A DNA stretch of 33,893 bases from Myxococcales bacterium. Lineage in GTDB: Bacteria > Myxococcota_A > Polyangia > JAHFDS01. This document shows positions 14,680 through 24,730 of this stretch, piece by piece; the first letter of the stretch is position 1, and every line of letters starts with the position of its first letter. Below the pieces are notes generated by a model. It did not search any database. It was not told the DNA's origin and was given only the letters and a program-made list of their open reading frames with translations. The DNA lies in the NCBI GenBank assembly GCA_023248855.1, contig JAHFDS010000031.1:1-33893 (forward strand), written 5' to 3'. Made by a program: the position numbers and the translations under genes.

Positions 14680-16122
14680 TCACTCTGCCACGACCGGCTC
14701 GAACAGCCACAGGCAGAGCATGCCGAAGATGGCGTCGAAGACACCCAAGAAACGCATCCAGTAGTGCGCGACCTCGAGCTCGGCCGGGGCCTCCACGATG
14801 GCCGCGGTGCCGCGAACGCCCGCGATGAGCAGCGGCACCAGGAGCGGGAACAGGAGCACGGGCAGGAGCACGTGCCGCCCGCGCGTGCGCGCCGCGGCGA
14901 CGGCCACGAGGGCGCCCAGGATTGAGGTGCCGAGCGCGCCGAGCAGGATGAGGCCGCAGAGCTCGGGCAGGTGCGCGCCGAGCGGTACCCCGAACAGGAG
15001 CGCCACGAGCGGCACGAGGCCGAGCGCCGTCGCCCCGAGCAGGGTCGCGATGCCGAGCGCCTTGGCGGCCAAGATGGCGGGGCGAGGCAGCGGTGCGAGG
15101 AGCAGGCCTCGGAGCGCGTCCCCCTCGCGATCGAGCGCACGTTGCACCCCGAGCGTGCCGGCGAACACGAGCGCGACCCACAGGATGCCCGCCGGCAGCT
15201 CGGGCGCCACGCGCCCCTCGCGCACGAAGGCGAACGAAAACACGAGCGTCACGGTCGCGGCGAACAGCGCCATCGACAGCACGGTCTCCTTCGAGCGCGC
15301 CTCGGTGCGCAGATCCTTGCCGAGGACCGCCAAGGTGCCGGCGAGAAAGCCGAGCGGAGGCCGCAGGGGCACCTCACCGGCAGGACCCGCCTCGGGCGCG
15401 GCCGGCCTTGGCGCATCGCGCGGCACGTCGAACACTGCGCGCAGGCCTGGCGCATCGAGCGGGGTCTCGGCGCGTACGTCCCGCAAGAGCCGCGCTCGAC
15501 GCACCAGCAGCGCGCGGGTGCAAAGGCCGCTCGCGGCCTCGAGGTCATGCGTCACGAGGACGACGATCCGGCGAGCCGCGCCGAGCTCGCGCACCACCTC
15601 GCGCACCACCTCGACGCCGCTGCGATCGAGCCCCGTGAAGGGCTCGTCGAGCAGCACCAGGGTCGGCTGGCCGAGCAGGGCCCGCGCGAGCGCCAGCCTT
15701 TGCAGCATGCCGCGCGAGTACGTGGACGCCGGCCGGTCGGCCGCCGCCTCGAGCCCCACGCGCGCGATCGCCACCTCGGCGTCCTCGGGCGTCCCGCAAA
15801 GCCGGCCGAAGAAGCGCAGGTTCTCGCGCGCCGACAGCTCCGGGTACACGAGCGCCGCGTGCGCGAGCAGCCCCACCTCGGCGCGTAGCGATCGAGCCGC
15901 CGCCGCGTGCGGCAGGCCACCGAAGCGCACCTCACCCGCGGTCGGCCGAACCAGCGTCGAAAGGACCCCGACGAGCGTCGACTTTCCGGCACCGTTGTCG
16001 CCGAGCAAGGCGACGACCTCGCCCGCACAGAGCAGGAGGTCCACGTCGCGCAGCGCCTGCACATGCCCGAATCGCTTGCCGACGCCCCGCAGAGCGACCC
16101 GCTCGAAAGCCGGCGGACGCAC
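14680..16122 (-). CDS. ccmAB: Fused CcmA-CcmB heme/holo-CcmE ABC transporter
   Basis: One 480-residue frame holds both parts of the ABC component of System I cytochrome c maturation. Residues ~1-215 are the CcmA ATPase: Walker A GDNGAGKST (41-49), signature YSRGMLQR (135-142, a degenerate LSGGQ of the CcmA type), Walker B VLLDEP (156-161) and the H-loop VTHDLEAA. After a Pro/Ala-rich linker (~235-260), residues ~265-480 are the CcmB permease with about six membrane segments. In E. coli these are separate proteins. Hydrolysis by CcmA releases heme-loaded CcmE from CcmCD. No stop or frameshift lies between the halves. It begins 2 bases after the preceding gene's stop. Confidence 0.93.
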   Translation of the reverse strand: MRPPAFERVALRGVGKRFGHVQALRDVDLLLCAGEVVALLGDNGAGKSTLVGVLSTLVRPTAGEVRFGGLPHAAAARSLRAEVGLLAHAALVYPELSARENLRFFGRLCGTPEDAEVAIARVGLEAAADRPASTYSRGMLQRLALARALLGQPTLVLLDEPFTGLDRSGVEVVREVVRELGAARRIVVLVTHDLEAASGLCTRALLVRRARLLRDVRAETPLDAPGLRAVFDVPRDAPRPAAPEAGPAGEVPLRPPLGFLAGTLAVLGKDLRTEARSKETVLSMALFAATVTLVFSFAFVREGRVAPELPAGILWVALVFAGTLGVQRALDREGDALRGLLLAPLPRPAILAAKALGIATLLGATALGLVPLVALLFGVPLGAHLPELCGLILLGALGTSILGALVAVAAARTRGRHVLLPVLLFPLLVPLLIAGVRGTAAIVEAPAELEVAHYWMRFLGVFDAIFGMLCLWLFEPVVAE

Positions 16123-16124
16123 GC

Positions 16125-17345
16125 CTATCCCTCCGACTGGCGATAGAGCGTCTCGAGCTTCTCCACGAGCGCCGCGCGCTCGACCGCTACCTTCGTCGAC
16201 CTGTCCTTGCGGGCGCGCGACTCGAGCGCGACCAGCGCGTCGTACGCGGCCTCGATGTCCTGCTCGAGCGTACCCTTCGACGCCTGGGCGCTCTCACGAC
16301 CGACGACCGCGCCGCCGGCCGCCCACAGGAACAGCACGCCGGCCACAAGCAGGCCCGCCCAGCGAGCGCGCTTGTCGTGGTGCTTGCCGCGGATGACGAG
16401 GTCGATCCCGGCGGGACCAACCGACCGGCCGAGCCGCACGGAGAACGCCTGGCCATCGCGCGTACGCCTTTCTGGTGGTCCGACCCCGTCGCCCTCGATC
16501 GACAGCCCACTGTTGTCACGCGTGATGAGCTGCCACTCCGCGAGCGGCAAGCCGACCTCGGTGCGAAAGCGTGCCTCCGCGTCGAAGGGCAGCGCAAAGC
16601 CGACGATGAGCTGCGTGCCGCCCGGCGGCACCGGGCCCTCCCACACGGTCCCTCGACCCTCGATCACCTTGGCCGGCGGCGCCTCGGCGCCCATGCGCTG
16701 GACGGACGCGCTCTTGGCCCCCGCCGGAAGCGGCAGGATCAGGCCGTCAGCTCCGGGCTCATACGGCTCGGCGCCGTCGTTCCGCAGGTCGTACACCCAG
16801 AAGAAGGAGAGCCAGTCGTCCTCGAACTCGACGATGAGGCGCGTGCTCTCGCCGAGACGCAACTTCGAGCGATCGCCCGATCGGACGGGCGCGGCCGGCG
16901 GCCGGGCGCCGCCCGTGGCGGTCCCGGCCATCCCCGCCGCACCGCTCGCCTTGCCGACCAGCAGGAGGCGGACGCCCGCCTGCGCTGAGATGTCGATCGG
17001 CTGCGAGACCAGCGTTTGCCCGTCCAGCTCCGTGCGCGCAGTCCAGCGCGAGCCCGTGGGGAGGGCGGCGAACCGCGCGCGACCGTCGGCCTCGGTCTTC
17101 TCCTGCTTCGACTCGCCCTGCGACGACACGAGCTCGACGAGCTGCGCAGCGACGTTGTGGGTCATCTGCCCACGGATGACGCGCACCGTCAGCTCCCCGG
17201 CGGGAACCTGCGGATCGGCCCGCGGAATGCCGCTCATCTGCGCCGGATCGAACATCGGCTGCGCCCGCGCTCCCGCGGCCACGAGAGCCAGGGCAATACA
17301 TGCGCCAAAGCGAATGCATTGTGCCGGTCGCCGCGGCGCGCTCAC
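16125..17345 (-). CDS. Unknown membrane-anchored protein in the ccm operon (carboxypeptidase-regulatory-like N-terminus)
   Basis: The start GTG at 17345 overlaps the stop of the ccmI-like gene by 4 bases (GTGA). The 406-residue product has a signal sequence (FGACIALALVAAGARAQ region). A periplasmic beta-rich domain follows (GELTVRVIRG…DGRARFAALPTG) resembling carboxypeptidase-regulatory/Ig-like folds, then a larger beta-rich region. One membrane helix lies near residues 340-360 (AGLLVAGVLFLWAAGG), and a C-terminal cytoplasmic coiled coil follows (~365-406). It contains no cysteine pair, so it is not a CcmG or CcmH stand-in. Its place between ccmI and ccmAB with 2-4 base spacing implies a role in, or dependence on, cytochrome c maturation. 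I do not recognise a family for the whole protein. Confidence 0.8.
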   Translation of the reverse strand: MSAPRRPAQCIRFGACIALALVAAGARAQPMFDPAQMSGIPRADPQVPAGELTVRVIRGQMTHNVAAQLVELVSSQGESKQEKTEADGRARFAALPTGSRWTARTELDGQTLVSQPIDISAQAGVRLLLVGKASGAAGMAGTATGGARPPAAPVRSGDRSKLRLGESTRLIVEFEDDWLSFFWVYDLRNDGAEPYEPGADGLILPLPAGAKSASVQRMGAEAPPAKVIEGRGTVWEGPVPPGGTQLIVGFALPFDAEARFRTEVGLPLAEWQLITRDNSGLSIEGDGVGPPERRTRDGQAFSVRLGRSVGPAGIDLVIRGKHHDKRARWAGLLVAGVLFLWAAGGAVVGRESAQASKGTLEQDIEAAYDALVALESRARKDRSTKVAVERAALVEKLETLYRQSEG

Positions 17346-18028
17346 GACGCCACGCCCGCGATCCTGGCACCGCAGTGCTTGCAGAAGCGGGCGTCCGCGT
17401 CGTTGGCCCCGCGGCATCCCTCGCATTGGCCGGGCGCAGGCGCGGCCTGCGCGAGCGCGGCACCCGGAGCGCTCGCCGGTTCGGCCGGCGCCGGCGCCTC
17501 GGTCATGGCCGGATCGGGCGCCTCGTCGAGGCCGATCCCCTTGATGCGCAGCCTCGCGCGCAGCTCCTTCTCGATGATGCCGCGGAGATCGTCGGGCTCG
17601 TCATCGAGCTCACGCAGCAGGCGGCGCGCGCGGGCCCGAAAGCGCGACGAGATCTCGTCGAAGTCCGCGACCCCGACCTTGCCCATGTCCCGATCGAACT
17701 CGAGCTCCTTGATGGCCCGCAGCACCAGATGCTTCTCTCGCTCGAGCTCCTTGCGCCGTCGACCCGTGACGCGCGCCTTGCCACTCGAGAGCTCCCCCTC
17801 GTGGGGGAACAAGGCCGAGAACAACGCCGCCACTGCCCAGCCGAGGGCCCCTGCGCCAAGGACCAGCATCACGGCGCCCGCTCCCAGCTCGGCGCGCGCC
17901 ACCCCGAACACGTAGATCGCCGCCACCAGCGCGCACGCCGCGACCGCGGTCCAGCCCGAGAGCAGGACGGTGCGGAGCGCCCGGTTCGGCTCAGTCGAGG
18001 TTTCGGAGCTCTTCGTCGAGGCGGGCAT
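17342..18028 (-). CDS. CcmI-like cytochrome c biogenesis protein with C-terminal zinc ribbon
   Basis: The start at 18028 was chosen as the only ATG before the membrane region; it overlaps the end of the ccmF-ccmH gene by 38 bases. The 228-residue product has two membrane helices (~20-40 and ~50-72). A helical segment LRAIKELEFDRDMGKVGVAD is typical of the CcmI N-terminal region that follows its membrane helices. It lacks the TPR domain of E. coli CcmI and instead ends in a zinc ribbon (CEGC…CKHC) after a Pro/Ala-rich linker. The role inferred from position is to help deliver apocytochrome to the heme lyase CcmF/H. The family call is moderate; the zinc ribbon is clear. Confidence 0.75.
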   Translation of the reverse strand: MPASTKSSETSTEPNRALRTVLLSGWTAVAACALVAAIYVFGVARAELGAGAVMLVLGAGALGWAVAALFSALFPHEGELSSGKARVTGRRRKELEREKHLVLRAIKELEFDRDMGKVGVADFDEISSRFRARARRLLRELDDEPDDLRGIIEKELRARLRIKGIGLDEAPDPAMTEAPAPAEPASAPGAALAQAAPAPGQCEGCRGANDADARFCKHCGARIAGVAS

Positions 18029-20528
18029 CGGTCTTCGCGTCAGAGGGATCGTGGGCTTCTTCGGAGGCCGGCGCGGGCGAGGCGCTCGCGCTGCGCCGTC
18101 CCAGTCGACGCGCGAGCGCGATGACGAGGCCAGCGCTCCCGAGCGCGATGCCGTAGGGAAGCACCCAGGCGAGCCGGTTGAAGCCCGTGTCGGGTGGGAC
18201 GATGAGTGCCGAGTCTCCGGGGTGTTTCGCCCGGAAGTGCTCGAGGATTTGCGCCTTGGTCTTGCCTTCGGCGAGCAGCTTTCGCACCTCCGCGCGGTTC
18301 TTGGCGGCGGCCGAGCAACGGCAATCCGAGACCACCTCGCGCGTGCAGGTACCACACATGCACACGATCTGCTGCTCGATCTCGCGCTCGATCGGCGAGC
18401 GCTCCTCGCGCACGATGTCCACCTTGACGTCGTGCGCGGTCGGCGTCGGCGGCGCCACTTCCATCGTCTTCGGCCCCGTCTGCGCCCGCGCCACGGACCC
18501 GGCGAGGAGCAGGCCCAGCAGGACGAGAAGGCCCATCGACCCTGGCGAGCGCTCCGCCGCGGCCTGCGCGGCAGCGACCGCGTAGGCCCGCTCGGGCGAG
18601 AGCGCGATCAGCGTCCCGACGATGACCCAGGCGAAGCCGAACCAGACCCAGTTCACGAGCGGGTTGATCGTGATCTTGATGGACGCTGATTTCTCCTGCG
18701 GATCGAAGCCCCCGAGGATGATGTAAAGGTCCTCGTCGACGCCGCGCACGATCTCCACCTGCGTGGTCGCGTTGTCCTCCTTGGAGCGCTTGTAGAACCA
18801 GCGCGCGGGGCGCACCCGCGTCAGCTCCTTGCCGTCCTTGAAGACGGTCACGTCCGCCGTGATCATCTCCTTCTGCATATCCTCGGCCTGCAGCAGGTCG
18901 TTGTAACGGAGCTGGTAGTGCCTTAGCTCCATCTTCTGCCCCGGCTTGAGCGACACCTCGGTGTCGGCGACGTAGGCGTTGCCCGCCCAGCCGAAGAACA
19001 ACATGACGACGCCGATATGTACGAGGTAGCCGCCATAGCGCCGGCGCGACCTGCTCACGAGGCCAATGAGTGAGGTGAAGAAGTCGAGCTTGGTGGTCTT
19101 CTGCCGCACGCGCACACCGCGCACGAACTCCTGCGTGATGGTCGTAAGGACCATGCCCGAGAGCGCGAAGTCCGCCACCACCCAGGGATTGCGCAGGCCC
19201 GCGAACACGGTCGCGACCGCCACGAGGCCGCCGATGGAGAACGGCGACGTGAACTGCCGGCGCAGGTTCTCTGGCGTCGAGCGGCGCCACGCGAGCAGGG
19301 GGCCGATCCCCATGAGCGCGAGCAGGGTGAGCCCGATCGGGATCATCCACTGGTTGAAGAAGGGGGGACCGACGGTGATGCGGTTGCCGACGAGCTTCTC
19401 CGAGATGGTGGGGAACATGGTCGCGAAGAACACGAACACCGCCGCGACGAGCAGGATCCAGTTGTTGACGAGGAACGCGAACTCGCGCGACAGCCAGCTC
19501 TCCAGCTCGTTTCTGGAGCGCAGGAGCGGCATCCGATGGAACAGCAGGCCAAAGGAGAACGCGGCGACCACGAAGAGAAAGCCGAGAAACATCACGAGGA
19601 GCTGATTGTCCTCGCCGAAGGCATGCACCGACTGCACGATGCCCGTGCGCGTCATCATCGTGCCGACGATGGTCAGCATGAACGTCAGGATGACGAGGAT
19701 GAGGTTCCACTTCTTGAGCATCCCGCGACGCTCCTGGATCATCACGGAGTGCAGGAATGCCGTGGCGGTGAGCCAGGGCAAGAGCCCTGCGTTCTCGACC
19801 GGATCCCAGGCCCAGTAGCCGCCCCAGCCGAGCACCTCGTAGGCCCAGAGGCTGCCGAGCCCGAGCCCTACCGTGTTGAACAGCCAGGCGACGAGCACCC
19901 AGCGCCGCACCGACAGGAGCCACGCATCGTCGAGGTTGCCCGTGATGAGCGCAGCCATGCCGAACGCGTAAGGGATCGTCATGCCGACGAAGCCGATGTA
20001 CAGCGACGGAGGGTGCGTCGCCATGTAAGGGTTCTGGAGCAGCGGATTGAGCCCCTTGCCTTCGGCAGGCGCTGCGGCGAGGAAGGTCTCGAAGGGGTTC
20101 TTCATGAAGACCAGCAGCACGAGGAAGAAGGTCGTGATGCCCATGAGGACCGCGACGATCCACGGCAGGAGCTCGCGATGCCGCTCGCGGTTGACGTGGA
20201 TGGCGACCGCCGAGAAGAGCGAGAGCAGCCAGCCCCAGAACATCAGCGAGCCGTCGAGCCCACCCCAGTAGGCGGTGAGCTTGTAAAAGAGCGGCATCGA
20301 CGAGTCGGAGTAGTGCTGGACGTACTTGAGCGTGTAGTCGTGCGAGACGAACGCGTGCAGGAGGAGCGACGTCGCGAGCGTCATGAGCGCAGCGACGAGG
20401 TAGCTGCCGCGCAGACCCGCCACGACAAGAGAGCGGCGGCCGTTCCGCGCGCCGACGACCGACGTGGCGACCGCGTAGGCGGCCGCGACCAGGGCCAGGA
20501 CGAGGACGAACCCGCCGAGGGCGGCCAT
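17991..20528 (-). CDS. ccmF: Fused CcmF-CcmH cytochrome c heme lyase
   Basis: An 845-residue protein. Residues ~1-645 are CcmF: many membrane segments, the WWD heme-handling domain (LGWGGYWAWDPVENAG, ~233-248), the conserved PYMATHPPS (~167-175) and further membrane histidines. Residues 665-845 are a CcmH-type module: a hydrophobic segment (MGLLVLLGLLLAGSVARAQ) that can act as an extra membrane anchor, the redox motif CMCGTC (723-728) with a second pair CRC (736-738), the CcmH helix LLAEGKTKAQILEHF, and a final membrane helix. CcmH normally reduces apocytochrome cysteines for heme attachment by CcmF. No stop separates the two; an internal ATG at 18536 with a weak AGGG upstream could also give free CcmH. 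ATGA overlap with ccmE. Confidence 0.93.
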   Translation of the reverse strand: MAALGGFVLVLALVAAAYAVATSVVGARNGRRSLVVAGLRGSYLVAALMTLATSLLLHAFVSHDYTLKYVQHYSDSSMPLFYKLTAYWGGLDGSLMFWGWLLSLFSAVAIHVNRERHRELLPWIVAVLMGITTFFLVLLVFMKNPFETFLAAAPAEGKGLNPLLQNPYMATHPPSLYIGFVGMTIPYAFGMAALITGNLDDAWLLSVRRWVLVAWLFNTVGLGLGSLWAYEVLGWGGYWAWDPVENAGLLPWLTATAFLHSVMIQERRGMLKKWNLILVILTFMLTIVGTMMTRTGIVQSVHAFGEDNQLLVMFLGFLFVVAAFSFGLLFHRMPLLRSRNELESWLSREFAFLVNNWILLVAAVFVFFATMFPTISEKLVGNRITVGPPFFNQWMIPIGLTLLALMGIGPLLAWRRSTPENLRRQFTSPFSIGGLVAVATVFAGLRNPWVVADFALSGMVLTTITQEFVRGVRVRQKTTKLDFFTSLIGLVSRSRRRYGGYLVHIGVVMLFFGWAGNAYVADTEVSLKPGQKMELRHYQLRYNDLLQAEDMQKEMITADVTVFKDGKELTRVRPARWFYKRSKEDNATTQVEIVRGVDEDLYIILGGFDPQEKSASIKITINPLVNWVWFGFAWVIVGTLIALSPERAYAVAAAQAAAERSPGSMGLLVLLGLLLAGSVARAQTGPKTMEVAPPTPTAHDVKVDIVREERSPIEREIEQQIVCMCGTCTREVVSDCRCSAAAKNRAEVRKLLAEGKTKAQILEHFRAKHPGDSALIVPPDTGFNRLAWVLPYGIALGSAGLVIALARRLGRRSASASPAPASEEAHDPSDAKTDARLDEELRNLD

Positions 20529-21022
20529 CAGCGCGGCTCGGACGCTGGGGGCGCCGCTCCGGGAGCGCGAGAGGAGGGTGAGCCTGGGCGTGGAATATCG
20601 CCCGGGTGCGAGCCGGTGCGTGCCCCGGTGGCGTCGTACTTGCTTGGACACTTGGCCATCACGCCATCGCGCGAGACCTCGAGCAGGTCGCCCGCGAGCT
20701 GGCCCTTGCAGACGACCTCCGAGTTGTCCTTGAAGGTGTCTGGCACGATGCCGACGTAGTGCGCGGCGATCACCTGGCCGTTGTGCTGAATGTCGAAGCG
20801 CCAGTCGAGCGTCCCGGGGATCTTGCGGATCGATCCCACGACCACGCGGCCGTGAACCTGAAGCTTCTTGCCCTTCCAGCTCTCCTTGGCGGAGAGCACC
20901 TCGTCGACGTGCTTGTAGTACTCCATCGCCGAAGACGTGCTCGTCACGAGCAGGTAGCCCACACCGCCTCCGACGAGGGCCACACTGAGGGCGATCTTGA
21001 TCAGTCGAGAGGACTTGGCCAT
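20528..21022 (-). CDS. ccmE: CcmE heme chaperone, Cys-type (CxxxY)
   Basis: CcmE carries heme covalently from CcmC to CcmF in the periplasm. The 164-residue product has an N-terminal membrane anchor (LIKIALSVALVGGGVGYLLV, ~7-26) and the OB-fold core (KLQVHGRVVVGSI… DIQHNGQVIAAHYVGIVPDTF). At the heme attachment site the usual HxxxY is replaced by CPSKY (Cys125, Tyr129). This Cys variant is known from System I* in Desulfovibrio and archaea. The C-terminal ~30 residues are Pro/Ser/Ala-rich. ATG at 21022 gives a normal-length N-terminus. It is the first gene of the ccm operon; moaA ends 81 bases upstream on the same strand, so the operon could start there. Confidence 0.94.
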   Translation of the reverse strand: MAKSSRLIKIALSVALVGGGVGYLLVTSTSSAMEYYKHVDEVLSAKESWKGKKLQVHGRVVVGSIRKIPGTLDWRFDIQHNGQVIAAHYVGIVPDTFKDNSEVVCKGQLAGDLLEVSRDGVMAKCPSKYDATGARTGSHPGDIPRPGSPSSRAPGAAPPASEPR

Positions 21023-21103
21023 CTGCGGCCATTCTACCCGCGCGCGCCTCGCCGGCAACCTGGGGATCTGGGGCGGGCTCAGGGGGGCGTGGGCCCCAGG
21101 CGG

Positions 21104-22150
21104 TCAGCCTCCGATGGAGACCATGGCCTTTTGAGGTCCACCCTGCCCATCGATCCCGAACCAGTGGCCATCCCGCTTGCCTGAAAGCGCCTGGCGGACG
21201 ACCTCGAGGAGCGTCTCGTCGGAGGCACCAGCGCGCAGGGGCGTACGCAGGTCCGTGGCATCGTCGTGCGCCAGGCAGGGATGTAGGCCTCCCACCGACG
21301 ACAGGCGGACGCGGTTGCATGTGTCGCAGAAGTGCTCGGTCATGGGCGTGATGAGGCCGACTTCAGCGCGCGCCGGAACACCGGGGCCCTCGAGGCGCCA
21401 GTATCGCGCCGGGCCCCAGCCGGGCGCGCTCCCCGTCGCTGGAACCAGGACTGCGGCCGGGAACTCGGCTTCTATGCGCGCGCGCATCTCGGCAGCCGGG
21501 AAGAGCTCGCCCGGCACGAACAGCTCGCCCGCGGCCATCGGCATGAGCTCGATGAAGCGCGGGATCATCCCGCGCTCCCAGGCGAACCTACAGATGTCGC
21601 CGAGCTCGTCGTCGTTGAAGCCCCGGATGGCGACCGCGTTGAGCTTGATCACGAAGCCTGCACAAGCCGCGGCGTCGAGACCTGCGAGCACGCGATCGAG
21701 CCGGCCCCGGCGAGTGATCCGCAGGAATCGCTCCGGGTCCAGAGAATCCAGGCTGACGTTGAGGCGCTGAAGGCCTGCCCGGCGCAGCGGCGCAGCGATC
21801 TCGGCCAGGAGCTCCCCATTGGTGGAGAGCGACAGGTCCTCGAGGTCCGGCAAGGCAGCCAGCCGGGCGACCAGCTCGAGCAGGTCCTTGCGAATGGTTG
21901 GCTCGCCGCCTGTCAGCCGCAGCCGGCGCACACCCAGCTGCAGGAACACGCGGGCGAGGCGCTCGATCTCCTCGAAGGTGAGCAGCTGAGGCTTGGGCAG
22001 GAGCTCCACGCCTTCCGAGGGCATGCAGTAGGTGCAGCGATAGTTGCAGCGATCGGTCAGCGAGATGCGCAGGTACGTCACGCGGCGGGCCTGCGCATCT
22101 TGCAGGCCGAGGCCCGCGAGGACCGGCAGGTGGCGCGGCTCGAACGCCAT
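21104..22150 (-). CDS. moaA: GTP 3',8-cyclase, molybdenum cofactor biosynthesis
   Basis: MoaA is a radical SAM enzyme that, with MoaC, converts GTP to cyclic pyranopterin monophosphate, the first step of molybdopterin synthesis. The radical SAM cluster motif is CNYRCTYC (Cys35, 39, 42). TGGEPTIR and STNGELL are typical following motifs. The C-terminal second [4Fe-4S] site is present as CDTCNRVRLSS with a third Cys 13 residues on (LHPC). The protein ends in the expected Gly-Gly dipeptide (SIGG). ATG at 22150 gives 348 residues; an in-frame ATG at 22168 is an alternative, and neither has a strong ribosome binding site. No moaC or other moa/moe gene is in the window. Confidence 0.96.
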   Translation of the reverse strand: MAFEPRHLPVLAGLGLQDAQARRVTYLRISLTDRCNYRCTYCMPSEGVELLPKPQLLTFEEIERLARVFLQLGVRRLRLTGGEPTIRKDLLELVARLAALPDLEDLSLSTNGELLAEIAAPLRRAGLQRLNVSLDSLDPERFLRITRRGRLDRVLAGLDAAACAGFVIKLNAVAIRGFNDDELGDICRFAWERGMIPRFIELMPMAAGELFVPGELFPAAEMRARIEAEFPAAVLVPATGSAPGWGPARYWRLEGPGVPARAEVGLITPMTEHFCDTCNRVRLSSVGGLHPCLAHDDATDLRTPLRAGASDETLLEVVRQALSGKRDGHWFGIDGQGGPQKAMVSIGG

Positions 22151-22205
22151 TTGCGTGCAGCTTGTCATCGAGCCGTCATGGTCGCAAGGGGCCGCTGCTA
22201 TTCGG

Positions 22206-22234
22206 TTGACGTGCCCCGGGCCCCGTCCTATGAG
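22206..22234 (+). promoter_or_regulatory. Sigma-70-type promoter placing transcription start at the ATG
   Basis: TTGACG (22206-22211), a 17-base spacer, then TATGAG (22229-22234). The ATG at 22241 is only 6 bases beyond the -10 element, so a transcript from here would be leaderless or nearly so. Confidence 0.45.
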
Positions 22235-22240
22235 GGCCGA

Positions 22241-22522
22241 ATGTCGAGGCAAGCGCCGCAGTGGGTGGAACGTATCGTGGCCGAGCGGCCATTCCTCGGG
22301 CGTGCGCTCCGGACGCCGCTCGCGGCTCGGCAGGTGCTTCGCATCTGGGAGCTGGCCGATCGCGTGGCCCGCGGGCGTGGCTGGGTACTCGAGCGTCTCG
22401 GTGGGGTCCCTCGAGAGGACTTCGATCGGCTCTGCGACACAGTCGGCAAGCTCGAGGCCCAGGTCACCGACCTCCAGGGGAGCCGAGGTCGCATGCCGAC
22501 GGCGCCCACCACCAGCGCCTGA
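22241..22522 (+). CDS. Small hypothetical protein, possibly from a leaderless mRNA
   Basis: The 93-residue product begins MSRQAPQWVERIVAERPF. It is predicted helical, with a C-terminal heptad segment (FDRLCDTVGKLEAQVTDLQ) that reads as a short coiled coil, reminiscent of phasin-like or adaptor proteins; this is only a resemblance. It is divergent from moaA (starts 90 bases apart) and converges with fusA (15 bases between stops). A promoter candidate lies directly upstream with its -10 six bases from the ATG. Coding support comes from position, the promoter and a natural composition; there is no recognised family. Confidence 0.6.
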   Translation: MSRQAPQWVERIVAERPFLGRALRTPLAARQVLRIWELADRVARGRGWVLERLGGVPREDFDRLCDTVGKLEAQVTDLQGSRGRMPTAPTTSA

Positions 22523-22537
22523 CGCATCCTCGTGCGT

Positions 22538-24586
<2,049 letters not shown>

Positions 24587-24672
24587 GGCGACCCGCCTGG
24601 GCGGGCCGCGAGTATAGGCAGGCAGGGCGCCGCACTCAACGGGCGTGCCCGAAAAGTGGTGTCCAGGAAAAG

Positions 24673-24708
24673 TAGAAGGGGGAGTGGCTTTCGCCACCCC
24701 CCCTTCTA
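24673..24708 (-). terminator. Strong hairpin terminator after the large lipoprotein gene
   Basis: A 16-base stem with one mismatch (24673-24688 with 24693-24708) and a 4-base loop (GAAA on the minus strand). On the minus strand it is followed by CTTTTCC. It lies 22 bases past the lipoprotein stop codon and insulates it from fusA. Confidence 0.7.
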
Positions 24709-24730
24709 GGTCATGAGGTTGTGCTCGTGA

